64,000 nt of DNA from Nannobrachium achirus. Taxonomy: Eukaryota; Chordata; Actinopteri; Myctophiformes; Myctophidae. Numbering within the stretch: position 1 is the stretch's first letter; the number at the start of each line of letters is the position of its first letter. The notes under the pieces were generated by a model. The model was not told the DNA's origin, searched no databases, and worked only from the letters and a program-made list of their open reading frames with translations. Positions 13,728 through 28,162 of the stretch are shown one piece after another. The translations under genes were made by a program, and so were the position numbers. The DNA lies in the NCBI GenBank assembly GCA_963921795.1, contig OY997653.1, forward strand, positions 7,290,651 through 7,354,650, in the 5' to 3' direction.

Positions 13728-16603
13728 ACACACACGCGCGCACGTGTGGTAAACAGAGACTTCTTCTGACTACTTTATTGTTTTATTGCCGTCATAAAAC
13801 TTTCTCAGCTACATCTAACGTTAGCAACAGTGTGGCTGTAGGGCAGGCTACCAAAACAAAACAAACGCATGTGCTTTCTGCTTTGCGTCGCGTATCAGAA
13901 GCTCAAAGGACCATGGTTGCTAATGTGCAGTTTCATAAAGACGTCTCCCGCCTGTGCACAGCGCGGATATTAGACCTACAGTACACACTACTCCTCTATC
14001 CAGCTTCCAGGTATGAACTATATAAACTGCAATGTTTCTCTGGAGCTGACGAGCGTGTGGTGTGGGCGTCTCACCTTCACGACGAGTTAACAAAAATAAC
14101 TCCAGTCCTGTAATGCATTAGTCTCAAAGTGGGTCCAGGGACCCCCGGGGATCTTGAAGTAGTTCCAGGGGTCCCCAGCAAAAGTTAGGAACCAAATGGA
14201 CCCTTATGTAACTCAGAGTGTACAATGGAACCCCACACTCAGTGATTTTATAAATGTATTATATTATGGGGGTCCCTGGGATAGCTTTTCAAGTGGGTCC
14301 TTGACATGAAAGTTTTGAGATCCACTGCTGCTTCACTGTCCTGCAAAGAAGGAGAGAGTCCACCTCTCTTATGGGCTATAGACTATATAGCTTAGGTCAT
14401 ATTATATGATTTACATTTTTGGGAAAGCAATCTACATGGTTACATTGGCACTTGGCACATACAGTAGGCTACACATAATGCTTTTGGACTGTCTTTTATT
14501 CATAATAATAACTTCTTAGCAATGGCTAAGTGTCAATGTCAATATGTCAATGTATTGTTATTTTGTAGACTCATATTTAGGCCCATTGTTTGTATTGTAT
14601 TTACATATGTCAACATGTGTATATACCGTAGTATATAAGATAGATAGATACCTTTTATTATCCCAAGGGGTAAATCAGTCTGTAGGCCTAATACTGAATA
14701 ATAATGGATATAAAACCCTTCTCCCCCCGTCTTTTTAAATGTAACTGTCCTACAATAGCCTACAGTTTATTAACAGTAGTCGAACCGCTATTACTTATTC
14801 TGTAATTAAATTTGAATAAGCCATAACTTGACATGACTTGACGCACTGACGCAGTATACATTCGTGCACTCGACATATATTGCTCATCAGTGCTCAAGTT
14901 GTGCTCAGAAGGTTGGAGTGTTTGCTCAGACCGAAGAAAAATTAGAGGGAACATTGATTCCTTGTAAGAGAACTGAAATTTAATTGTTGTTTTTTTGTCA
15001 TTTGATAGTTCTTCTGTATTGAAAAGAGCATAAGAGAAAACAGTATTGTTAAAAGAAAAGAAAATACTGGAATTGTGGATTTTTGGGGGGTAATTTTTCT
15101 GGAAAATAAATTTGTGTTGAACAAATCGTGACATCATGAATCGTGAACCTTGAATCGTGATTCGAATCGTATCGTGAGTTGAGTGAATCGTGACTGGCCT
15201 AGTAATAACTGCCGTATGATTTACACCACCCCCGCAATATATATACATCAAAACGTGCGGCTCGGCTGGGAATGGGGTGCTATTACTTTTCTTTCCGATC
15301 CACGTTACCATGGCGACGTAATTCGCAAAATAATGACGCCCAAAAACCCCATTGACTTTGATTGGGGGACTCTGAAAAAAAAGAACAGAAACTTTGGCGC
15401 CACATTACACTGGCATACTTTTGCCTAGCAACGTGATTTAAACTTTAAAACTCTCACACGACTTTGGACTTTTTCCGGCCAATAGGGACTTACTTAAGCC
15501 CCACCCCCTCTTAAAACCAGCCCCTATCTTCCTATTGGCTGAGCTTTAAACATCTATAACTCCAGTTTGCAGCAGGGTACCGTTTCGAAACTCGCTGTGT
15601 GCTCTTAAAAAGCCAATAGAGTAGTGAAGTGTGATGTAATTTACACATCCTACCTGGTTCACGGTTTTCTTCCCCCATTCTGAATTCCCATAGACCTTTT
15701 TCATATTCCGTCATATAAGAACTGTGTCCCAATTATAAACAAATTATCTCAGCGGTTTGACTCATATGGATATGAAGAATCAACTGATGGTGAGCAAACG
15801 CTAATGTTACTGTCGCCGAATTAGTTACATTTTCGCTAGAAACAGGTTTGATAAAATATGAGTGAGTGACTGACTATCATAAACCACACAGAGCCACCTC
15901 GCCGACAATATCGCAAAGACCGTTTGTTTATTTTTGGACCGCAATGCTTATATGAGACGATTTTAAGATGACTCGATGTTATTCTCCATAAAGAATGACT
16001 TCATTGGAACCGGGGGATGAGCGAGTCACGTCATGATATTGTTACTCTATAGGAATTACCTATAATTGCTGAAGCTCCGGCCCTCTCTTCCTATTGGCTG
16101 AGCTTTAAACATCCATAAATCCAGTTCACAACATGGTACTGTCTCGAAACTTGGCGTGAGTACTTAAATGGCCAATAGGGACTTATTACTTAAGCCCAAC
16201 CCATGTCTTCCTATTGGCTGAGCAAAAAACAGCTATAACTGCAGTTTGCAGCATAGTATCATCTCGAAACTTGGTGTGGGTACTTTGCTAAGCCACTCCC
16301 CATCTGTCTTCCTATTGGCTGGGCTTTAAACAGGAATATATCCAGTTCCCAACGTGTTACTGGTCTCAAACTTGGTGGGTGGTCCCACAGACCTAACCGC
16401 TAATGCTAACCGCTACTTCCGCATATGCTAATGCTAATGTAAAAAATGCTAATGCTAACGTTAAAATGCTAATGCTAATGTTGCAAAATGTAAATGCTAA
16501 TGTTACAAATGCTAATGCTACAAATGCTTATATCAATATTAATATATATTTAGGAACTAGTAATGTAACTATTTACTTTTTTCAAAGCCGCAGTAACTAA
16601 TAA

Positions 16604-16642
<39 letters not shown>

Positions 16643-19600
16643 CTTTATTTATATAGCACCTTTCGAAACAAGGTTACAAAGTGCTTTACAGTATAAACAA
16701 AATAAACAATAACAAGATACAGGGTAAAAATATGAACAAGATTAAAAATACAAAAATACAATACAAAAAGAAACCCAGGAAATGGGCAAAGACCTGAACA
16801 AGGGGGCAATAAAGTATCAAGAAGTAAAATGAATTTGAAACAGGTGAGTTTTCAACAAACGTTTAAAACTGTCAACTGACACAGCAGTTTTTAAAGGCAG
16901 AGGTAATGCGTTCCACAAAGTAGGAGCCACCACTGCGAAGGCCCGATCTCCCTTCGTCTTAAGATAAGACACAGGGACTTCCAGAAGGCCCTTGTTGGAG
17001 GATCTAAGAGATCGTGCATTGGTTTTAGGGGGCAAAAGGTCAACAATGTAAAGTGGGGCCAGCCCATGCAACGCTTTAAAAGTGATCAAGAGTATTTTGA
17101 AAACAATTCTAGCTTTGATAGGTAGCCAGTGAAGTGAGGCTAACACCGGGGTTATGTGTGCTCTGCGGTTAGTGCTGGTGAGGATTCTGGCTGCAGTATT
17201 TTGTACAAGTTGAAGACGGGAAAGTGATGAACGACTGAGGGTGGTGTAGAGTCCATTACAATAATCAAGACGGGAGGAGACGAAAGCATGCATAATTTTT
17301 TCAAGATCTTGGGGAGAGAGAATTGACTTAATTTTTGCAATGTTTCGTAGATGGTAAAAACAGGCCTGGGTAACCTTCTTAACATGGAACTCAAGATTTA
17401 AGTTGTTGTCGAAAAAGACACCCAGGTTCTTGACTGTCTGTTTGACATTCATTGCCAGCGGTCCAAGGGATAGCCGCATGTCATTTGAGCTACTCTCCGG
17501 GCCAATTATAAGAATTTCGGTTTTGTCTGCGTTTAGTTGTAAGTAGTTGTGAGCCATCCAGTTTTTTATGCTAGTTAAACAATCGTACATGACTGTGAGC
17601 TTACTGAGGTTGTTTTGTTTGAAAGAGAGATACAGCTGTGTATCGTCGGCATAACAGTGATATGAGATGCCTTCGAAACTACTAATAAGGGTGCCAAGGG
17701 GGAGCATGTAAAGGGAGAAAAGGATGGGGCCAAGTATGGAGCCCTGAGGGACCCCACAGGTCAGGGGAACTGAGGAGGAGGCATAGCTGTTGACGGCAAC
17801 AGACACACTTCTCGCTGATAAGTATGAAGAGAACCACTCCAGGGCAGATCCAGTTATACCCACACACCGCTGGAGCCTATCTAGGAGGATGGAATGGTCG
17901 ATAGTATCAAAAGCTGCGCTTAAGTCTAACAGCAGCAGCACTGAACATTCTCCAACATCAGCCCTCATAAGGATATCACTGGAAACGCGGAGAAGTGCAG
18001 TTTCAGTGCTATGCTTCTGGCGGAACCCGGACTGAAATTTGTCGAATATATTATTAGATTTGAGAAAATTTAGGAGCTGATTGCAAACAACTTTTTCTAG
18101 TACTTTTGAAATGAAGGGGAGTTTAGAGATTGGTCTATAATTGCTATGAACTGATGGATCGAGAGTTGGCTTTTTTAATAGGGGTTGGATAATTGCGTGT
18201 TTAAAGTGATCGGGTACACAGCCGGAGGAGAGGGAGCTATTGATGATTTCCAGAATGTAAGGACTCAAACAATGAAAAACATCTTTTAAAAGTGTAGTTG
18301 GGATGATGTCGCCAGGACTAGAGGAAGGGTGCATATGGGACAGAATAGGTGAAAGGTCAAGCAAAGAGATAGTGTTAAACTGACACAGTGTGGAAACTGG
18401 CGGTGGAAAGTCAACTATTGTGTTACTGCTTGGCGGGTTTATGTTGGACCTAATATTGTGAACTTTGTTTATGAAGAAAGATAAGAATTGTTCACAGTCA
18501 TCATTAGAGAAGACAGGAACTGCGGGGGGAGCCGGATTAACCAAGGTGTTAATGACAGCGAAAAGGGCTCTAGGCTTATTTAGGTTAGAATTAATTAAAT
18601 TTGAGAAATATGTGGTTCTTGCCTCATCAGTTTTAGTGTTAAAAACAGATAAAAGTTCCTTCATGTGAGTGAAGTGAACCATCTCCTTGCATTTCTTCCA
18701 TTTCCGCTCTACCTGTCTGCATTCTCTTTTGAGACTGCGGATGTCATCGTTCATCCACGGGGATGAATTAATGCCACCCGCACGTTTGTTTTTTATTTTG
18801 AGGGGGGCAATTACATCTAGGGCAGTCAGGCACAAATTATTAAAGTGACCTACAAGGTCATTGGTGTCTGTCAGAATGGTCACCTCTGGGCGGAGACTCG
18901 GCAATAAAGTCAATGTTAAAACGAATATACTTATGGTCAGAGAGAAAGAAATCGCCCACACATAGATTATTGATATCCAAGCCCAGCGTGAAAACTAGGT
19001 CCAGTGTGTGACCCTGGTCATGTGTCGGCCCAGACACATGCTGAGTCAGATTCAGCGATTTAGTAATACTAATGAACTCATTAGCTAGGATATCAAGAGG
19101 ATTGTCAATGTGAAAGTTAAAATCTCCGGTCAGCACCAGATGGTCAACCTTCATAACAATAGAAGATAAAAAATCTGGGAATTCTTTTAGGAACTCACTT
19201 TTGGAGCCAGGAGGGCGATAACATAATAAAATAAATAAAGGATTAACAGTACCAATCCTAAGTAGGAGTGCTTCAAACGTATTAAAATGCTCTATTTCCA
19301 CGGAGCGGCACACAAACTGCTTAGAGAAAACAGTAGCTAAGCCACCTCCGCGTGATGACCTGGGAGCGTTAATAAAGCTGCAGTCAGTGGGACAGAGCTT
19401 GTTCACTGTGACATTGTCTTTCTCTTTAAGCCAAGTCTCTGTTATAAACAGAAAATCAAGACCATGTGACTTAACAAAGTCCCTTACAACAAAAGGTTTG
19501 TTACAAGCTGACCTAGCATTTATTAAAGCCATTTTAAAAGGAACAGGCTTAATGGGAGGGGCTGTAGGTAGACAGGAAATGCGGGAAACACTCTGCTAAA

Positions 19601-20692
19601 CAGATGTTATGCTTTTATGTGTTTTACCAAGTCCCGGAAAAGATGCCCTGTGATTGGCCAGTACAGTCACTTTGATTGGCAGTTGTGCCGAATGCTCACC
19701 CCAAAACATGATTTATGAGACTGTGGTGGCTTGTGTGGAGCAAACAAGGCATGGATGTGTTTGTAATGACAACTAGTAACACATTCATGAAAAAATAAAT
19801 CACTTTTGACCACACCAAATAGTGTAAAAGCGATAGGCTTATATGCTCCACTCTATGCTATGAGAGCTGCTGGGTTCTGCTGGGGAAACTGGACAACAGG
19901 AGCGTTTCTGCCTAATAGACCCCATGGACAGTCTTTATGGATCAATATAAGTAGGAAAATTAGCCTAGAAGTGATTTAGGGCGGAGTTGTCCTTTAAGGG
20001 GAAATATTGACATATTTGACATAAAAGCGCTATTTGCTCTGAGCCATAAATGTCTGAAAACCACTGCCTTAAGATTCATGTAGTGCAGCAAATACACATG
20101 ACAATGTTTTAATAAATAAACAGCACTGCACAGCAAATTCTCAATAAAATAAACACTTTTCATAACAAGGTCTAAACCTGTTGAAAACCACTGAAATACT
20201 ACTGCAAATTCTCATGCAAGTAAAACATTTGATCCCACAAATAACAATCAAGAATTGACCCTCATAATGATGGGCACACAGAACGCTATGTTGTAATTAA
20301 CCATCTAAATCTAAAATCTAAATGTGGTTCTAAAAACCTTTTATCTTGAGACCCAAAAGATAAATTAGATGTTTGCTTGGGACCCAAACTAGTGAAAACA
20401 GCAGATCTACAAGTTCACAATTCGTCATGTTTGCAAGCATGTAGTGTAATGGACGTTTTTGATGTTACTATAAGTAAGATAAACAGATCAGGAAGATGCA
20501 GGACTGCAATGCCAGGATTCCAACTCATACTATATTGTTGGTCTCATCACAGTAGAGAGAGACTTGCGTCTCCCTCCATAGCTTCCCCCATCAGCCCCCA
20601 ACACCCATGTCCAACACATTTATACATAGACAGGGAGATGTACAGAAAGGTAACAACAGATGGTCACTCCTTACATGGTCTCTATTCTATAG

Positions 20693-20736
<44 letters not shown>

Positions 20737-21972
20737 GTTGTAGTCGAGTCCACCTAAAGCGAGTCCAAGTCAAGTCCAAGTAATTTGGGGTCAGAGTCGA
20801 GTCTGAGTCAAGAGCCCCTGGGAGGGGGTCGAGTCCGAGTCGAGTCCGAGACCAACGGGAGGCGAGTCCCAGTCGAGTCCGAGACCAATGGGAGGCGAGA
20901 CCGAGCCGAGTCCAGTTTTTTTATACACAATACACAAGAACCCCCCGTTCATGTGCGTTCACCTGTCTGGTGTTTCCGACCAATACCTTTCAAATTAATG
21001 GCTTGTCTTCAAATTAAAACAATAGATCTCCCCAAATTACCTTTGGTTGCAGTGGTTTAGGTTTGAGGGAGTTTTATGGAGAGGGAGGTTTTTTTTTTTT
21101 CCCATACCAATTTAAAGGTTTCCACATTCAAACACATAGCAGTACATGCCTGTCTGCATTTCATTGTTTAGGTGAGAAATGTGACTTATGTCATTAGTCT
21201 GATGCCTTTCAAGTATATACAATGCAAAAAAATACCCCATGTCACTGCTTCAAGTTGTTTTGATTCGTTTTAACCTCTCTACAGGGACTTACAATGTTAC
21301 ACTTCTCTCTGTTGATCAGTGCACTTTAAAACTTTCGGACTGATTGATTGAAGAAGACTTTATTTGAAGTCTTGCTTAGACGAGGCTTGCTTAACGAGTA
21401 ATAGACTACACCTGGAAAGACAAAAAGACGTAGATTCTTAATCCAGCGGTGCCGGTGGATTAAACTACTTATGATCACAAAGTCTTGTTTGGAAGCTGTT
21501 TTTCCTACAATAAGGACTTATTTTTGGGGGGACACAAGGATATCCTGCAGGTAAGAGGAAAGCAGAGTGGACTGTTGTGCTGTTGTGTCCGTTTGGCGAA
21601 AAAAAGAACTTCTGGGAACTCAGATTAGTTGCTTGCTGCTGTGCTGAGTGGGGCTCTGCGTGTGTGTGCCTGTGTGTGTTTGCGTGCTACTACTGTGTGC
21701 CTATCAGATGCGCGTCAGATATGCTCCGTTACTTAACAAGGCAGCTCTCTTAATTTTAACGTGAATGCGCTCCTCATATGGATAAAACATTTATTCCATT
21801 GCATTGTAGTGACTCGACTCGAGTGGACTCGGTGGGGGGGCGAGTCCCGAGTCAAATGGTCCGAGACCGAGTCGAGTCCAACTCAAATTAAGGGCGAGAC
21901 CGAGTCAATGAAATTTTGGACTTGTGTCCTGACTCGAGATGAGTCATTGACTCGAGTACTACAACACTAACA

Positions 21973-22006
<34 letters not shown>

Positions 22007-25000
22007 CGGCGTACTTGAAATAGAATGTGTGTGAGTCGGCTGTTTGTAAGGGGTTTGTCAGGGAGGAACATGCAGGACATTTAATAAATCAATACCACAA
22101 TGATTGTTATATGAATTTTGCCACCACAGGTTCCGTTAAGTTGATAAATACACATTTGACAGTCTATAAATATTTCTACCACAATTAAATGATATATTTC
22201 TATCATACTGCATAAAGTATATACTGTGAGAAAGAAAAGGTTTCGAGAAGTGTTCAAACACAATCAAAATTTATTAAAAAAGAGCTCCTGAGTCCTGAGC
22301 AGCAACACTATACCATCACAGCATAGGTTCCAACTCCCACATACAGTTTACACAGCCCTCTGATACATTTCAGAGAGAAATCAAAATTTGTCGAGTCGTG
22401 TTGACAAATATCCTTATAAGGCTCTTTGGTCAGGAAAAATACAAGACAGGACATGACATTCTGGTGACAGGTGAAGGAGTGACTTACTCAACAGTTGTTC
22501 TCAAGCTTAGAATAAAAATCCCTGACATGACACTAACCCAATGACACTCTGGTCACCTTAAGGAGAAAACAAAGATTACATTTTTTGAATTCTATTACAG
22601 TAGATGGCTTATTGCCTATTTTCACTACTTGTTAGACATTTGTTTTCTAAGTTATGGAATTTCTCAGATTTGTCATAATGTCTACCCCTGTACAACATAA
22701 CGTTATGTCCCATTGTGGCGTTATTATTCTTTTTTAACTATCATTTTTATCCTACGATTTTGTAACCCATTTTTTCACCCAGTGCCAATTGCCTAAGCTA
22801 TGTAATCCTGGGCTCTGCTCTCCCTCTGCCACGCCAGGGGAGACAGACTGACCTCATGCTTCCTTCAATGCATGAGTAGTCCAAGTTGTTTCTTTTCACC
22901 TGATGGGGGATTTCCCCGGTTTGGACGTAGCGCATGGAAGGAACACGTTATTCCAACCAGTTCCTTTCCCCTCCATCAGGCGCCCCGGCTGGCCAGAGGG
23001 AGGCGTTATTGAGACCAGTATTACTGCATGTTTTTGTGAGGGTATCTACCCTAGGAGACACAGGGAGAACATGCAAACTCCACACAGAAAGGCCCTTTCG
23101 CCAACTCAACCTAGGATGTGGGCGCTGATTACGCTGAGGAGCGAACACGCCCCCAGCGCCCACAGAGTCCCCTGGCGGGAATCGAACCCAGGACCTTCTA
23201 GCTGTGAGGCGACAGCGCTACCAACTGCGCCAAGGCCATCGCGTGTTTGTCGAGGTTGCGGCAACAGCAAATGAAACGATCCGCCAATCAGAGTAAACCA
23301 CACACACTGGATAACAAGATCGAGTCCAGACAGAGCCTTTGTAGCCTATACCATAACGCATTAACATTAACATGACATGTTACTATCTGAAGTAATGTTA
23401 CTGCCCTGTCCCTGTGATTTTAATATGCAAACTGCTAATAAAGTAATCAATCAAAAGAACGAGAGATTTATCTGGGTGACTTACAGTGCGTGCGCCACGG
23501 TGCATGCATGAATGTTTCTTTCTGACATCCACCTAAATATTGTCCAATTACCGTGATAGCAGACGCAATTTATATCCGACACAAATTGATTAGAAGTTTT
23601 CCCTGCCGGGACCTCAACTAGTGAAAACAGCAGATCTACAAGCTCACAACGCGTCTCTTCACTTGCTGTGAGCTTGTAGATTGGATATTTTCACGAGGCC
23701 TCTTCTTATTCTTTTTATATGTAATTTCTTAAATGTGTTTGCTTGTTTTAAAACAATATGAATACATAATCATGGAGGATAGGCTATGCGGTCGGTCGGT
23801 GAAATGACGCAAAGAGGAGGCATAATATAGGCCTATACACTGGACCCATATAGCCTACTGTAGCTTTTTATAGTCTTGAAATAAAAGATAATTTGACAGA
23901 CAAAACTATAGCCTGCATGTAGGCCTACTGACGGACCACTGTTATTACAATCGGGGTAAGGCTATATTTCTTTATAAAGACAACAGGTAGCCTATATATG
24001 TCCATGGCGCGCCAGAGCGCCACAGGCATGATTTTTGATTGATAGCATAAATAGAAAGGGAGACACTATCACTGGTCATACAAAAAAATAAATAAAGAGT
24101 TCACAGAATAAATACAAATTTGAATAAGAGCAATTGCTTGAGAAATGACCAGGGTCTGGGAACTGAAGCAGCTATGGGGCGATCAACATTATCCTCCACC
24201 CGGCTTTACTCTATACTCTACTAGCTTTTTATTGCCTTATTGGTAGGCTGTCAGACTATATTTTTGTTTGGTTTAAATAGGCCTACTGTTACATTCCATA
24301 ATGACATGTTTGGCTATTTATTATGATATGGTTAAACCATGGCGTGATCATTTGCATTTGGTGCGTTGTATTATAGCCAATAAAAAGACTATTTCTGTTA
24401 GAAGCTGTTGTCATTGATTGTTCTTTAGATTCAGGAAACACCTATGAAGTGTTTTACTAGCTCAGAAATAAATCAATTAGTCTATTAAGTGTTTTGTAGC
24501 CTTATTCTATAGATATTATTAACCGTATTCTACTTGCGTTCTGGAGTCATTCAATGAAATGTCGGGTTGATGCGCTGCCGTCTCCAATCTCTCCATGTGT
24601 CCAAAATAACAGATGTATAAACTGTCGACACGCCATGACGCAATGCGTTGATATCTTGCAACTTAGTTTTTTTGGTGTGGCGCATCGCGCACGATCACGG
24701 AGAAAAAGAAAGACTCCACCGTTTGATTCAACCATGATTTGGTTTAAGCTATAAAAAAGGTCTCCTCATTCTTTGGAAAGCCCAGCATGACAATGACTGT
24801 GTCCCGTTAGTAATCAGGTCTTTATTTGCTGTGCAATTAATGAATGAAACTGATGGAGCAAAATGGCATGCCACACAAATCATTTCTTTGAATAGACTCA
24901 TCTTATATAAACAGAATTGACACAATGAAATGACACTCTATGACTTCTGCTAATTATATAGGTATTCTAGGACTAGGTATTAGTATTAACTGAATGAGTG

Positions 25001-26415
25001 GTTGGTTTGATTTTATTTATAATTAAATTGAAGGCAGAAACAAGCATTAATTCATTATTTAATCGTGCGAAGACAGCCGACCCAAATTGCGCAAGGAAAC
25101 CCCACCTACGGTTTTATTAGAATGCTATAAATAAAGTGCTCGTGCTTTTCAAATAGACTACACAAATACAATAACTGGAGCTTAGGTCTGCAGCAGGGAT
25201 TATTAATTCCAGGGGTGATGTGCGGGGTGTAACCGTTTAAACCAGTGTTTTTCTTTTCTCTTTTTTTTTTTTCTTTTTTTTTTTTTTTGCAAATGAAATG
25301 ATGCATGCAGCAGCAGCAGCAGCGGTCCATAAATAATCAAAGCAAGCATGTAACATAATGATCAGTCAATCAAATTGGATATTAAAATGATGCCCACACA
25401 GTCTGTGTATTTTGGAAGGGTGGCAGTCCGGTGCATCACATACAGCAGGCCATGACAACAAAATGAGAAAGGTAAATAGCCTAACATTTCCTCTTTGCAA
25501 TGAACAGCTAAATTATTTCCAAATAGGGATCACATTAACAACCACAGCAACTAGACCATAGAATGACAAAAGAACAAGCTGACAAAGTGTCAAAATCTAT
25601 CAAAATCAAACGTTATTTTGTATTTATTCCTTGGCTGGCTTCTGCGTCCAGGAACGCGGAAGAATGGCTGTCTGAGTGTGTCTGTTGATTCTGGAGGTGG
25701 GGGGGGGGGGGGGGCTTGATTGCAGGGAATCAAGCGCTGCGCTGCAAGGAATCAAATTGATTGGTCTTTATGGGGAGAACCCAGGATCGCGCTGCCACGA
25801 TTGGCCGTTTTGTCAGATGCGCGAGAGATTTGACTGGTCCGTTTTCCAGCACATTCCAGGGAAACGGGGACCGCGATTGGCGGCCCAACCTCGACAGAGA
25901 AGTCACAGCAGGCACCACCATGCCTCCTGTTGTGGCATTATTTAACTTGCGCACTTGTTGTCATTGGCGCCTTGGCATAGTGCTCAAATTACCACACTCA
26001 TAATAGCAAAATGGCAATTGGTCACACCTCCATCTCTTATTTTAAGAGACAGAGTTATCTCAAGAGCTGGTCGATCAAAATAGGGCTCACAATGTCTTTT
26101 GTTTTGCCTCTGTGATTTGCTGAGGATCAGAGAGGCTTATGGGTAATGTAGTAGAAGTCATGAAAACCATGGAAGGTTTTGACATAAAACTAAAACTAAT
26201 TTCCTCTTTTAATCTGTCATTACAGACTTGATGGATATAACATCGATGAGACATGCTGTGAGATTCTGGTCTCAGCTCTCACCTCTAATCCCTCACATCT
26301 CCTGGAACTGGAAATAACTATCTGCTCCCTGACGCCACCAATGATGAAGTCGCTTTGTGACGCAATGAAGAGTCCTCGCTGTAGACTGCAGAAACTGACG
26401 TACAGTACCCCCCCC

Positions 26416-26474
<59 letters not shown>

Positions 26475-28071
26475 ACACACTCATATCTATTTAAGGCATC
26501 ATTTGTATTGTATTATATTTCTAGAAAAGGAATGTCCTACTAAATTTTAAGTGTGCCTGCAGTGTGCAACCTTGTGTAGTTGGTGTTAGCATTAGAATTT
26601 TAGCATTAACATCAGCATTTGCAATAACATTTTAGCTTTAGATTTAACATTAAAGTTATACCATGTAACTTTTTTTATAAAACAAATCTTAAAATTGTCC
26701 TAACTGTTAAATCGCTAAAGTTTTAGAACACCCACTCTGTTATTTTCAGCTTCTAAAGCCTTCTCTTTTTATGTTTTCTACTTAGCCGTGACAGGGGCGG
26801 GATTTCCCGGCAAAATTACGTCATCTGCATCATCCATATACGTTGTGTATACGTTGGCCAATCACATCGCGGATCATACACACATGATACACTACCGGCC
26901 AATCACAGCGTATCTGCCGTCTCTTCAGGAAGTAGCCTCCCTCAGCTACAGTGTTTACGATGGTGAAGGATTCTTAACCTCTTAATCCCCAAATCCTGTC
27001 CAGAAAATTACGTTCTACACCTCCACGGATTCGTATCGGTCGCGGTGGTTTGCGGCGCCGCTCCGGTGGTCCGCGGCGGTGGTCCGCGACGACTCCGGGC
27101 GAAAAACGGCCGAAAAAAGCAATACAGCTACTGACCACTAGTTTAGCAACTTACACAGTATAGCTTCAACATTTTTACATTAGCATTAGCTAGCATTAGC
27201 ATTTTAACATTAACATTAGCATTTCTAATATTATCATTGACATTTTTAGCATTAGCATTTGTTAGCATTAGCATTTGTTAGCATTAGCATTTGTTAGCAT
27301 TAGCATTTTTAGTATTGGCATTTTTAGCATTAGCATTTTTAACATTAGTATTAGCATTTTTAACATGTAGTGGTTAGCATTAGCGTTTAGCTGCACGTTT
27401 TGATGTATATATTGCGGGGGTGGCGTAAATCGTGCGGCAGTTATTACGTGCCGAAATGTTATTATAGGCCTATACTTAAAGGTGTATTCAGTGATAATGA
27501 AAGTGGCCGGGGGTCATCTTGTCACAGTGTGGAAATGTTTAGTTTTTTATAGATTTTCTACACCATTATAATGTTCTCGTTTTGATCATTAGACCTAATC
27601 ACTGAATATCAGTCAGTAGGCCTACGTCTCCAGCTTCACGATATGTATGATACTGATTTACTACGAGACTGTGGCATTTTATGAGTTCGGCAGTTTACAA
27701 TCTAGGCATTTAGCAGACGTTCTTAATTCAGAGCGACTGTGGTTCTCAAACCTTTTATTTTGACCATTATAACTAAACATACACATCATAACATAACTAC
27801 GGCCATACTCTACCCGGATTGGTCGAGGACTGGCTGGCCACCTCTGAAAACGGAATCTAGAAATGCTCGCAACACGGGCCATGGTGGAAGTCCTTATATG
27901 GTCAGCACACATTCTAGTGAGGAGAATGAATGGAAAATGTACCAATTATATTTTTATTTGAAAGAAATACAATCACTGAATATACCTTTAAGTATGGCGG
28001 ATTACCATAAGTGTTTTGCCATTGCATGGCAGGCACACTTCAAATTATCTATCTATCTATCTATCTATAGG

Positions 28072-28162
<91 letters not shown>

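Larger units (their letters stand above)
11372..15201. mobile_element. Large non-autonomous hAT-like element (3.8 kb)
   Basis: The ends are inverted: TAGGCCTGTCACGATTCA at the left, and TGAATCGTGACTGGCCTA at the right. Further inside, both ends are rich in AATCG motifs. The flanking 8-bp duplications are GTTATAAC (11364-11371) and GTAATAAC (15202-15209), with one mismatch. An 8-bp duplication is characteristic of hAT transposons. No transposase frame is visible. Its interior is built of repeated segments and holds a second hAT-like element. Confidence 0.85.
8935..16560. repeat. Composite TAGCATT-array element, interrupted by three insertions
   Basis: It starts with ACTAGAAAATAAATTAGACA, then TTTTAAGTGTGCCTGCAG and CTCGCTAAGTG. 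The latter motifs recur near 26545, 28505-28540 (inverted) and 39680. Degenerate TTAGCATT arrays follow (8995-9060 and 9956-10125), then a 128-bp tandem array. After the large hAT insertion come CCCCCGCAATATATATAC, the ATCAAAACGTGCGGC motif and a second tandem block. It ends in an inverted array (GCTAATGCTAAC, 16395-16530). Insertions are an L2 fragment (9065-9955), a hAT (11372-15201) and a hAT nested within that one. Whether this is one element or two head-to-head copies is unclear. Confidence 0.6.
16603..19625 (-). mobile_element. L2-type LINE, near full coding length, one frameshift
   Basis: On the minus strand, endonuclease then reverse transcriptase can be read, followed by a 3' end with a tail resembling ACTTTATTTATATAGCACCT (plus-strand view) and a (TTAC)n microsatellite tail at 16603-16640. 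Microsatellite 3' tails are typical of L2 and CR1 LINEs. The extreme 5' end is not defined and no target duplication was found. It sits in the long NLR intron in antisense. Confidence 0.85.

Noticed and set aside
13583-14113. 176-codon plus-strand frame inside the nested hAT element
   Set aside because: It starts with translated (CT)n, and the rest has no recognisable domain or catalytic motif.
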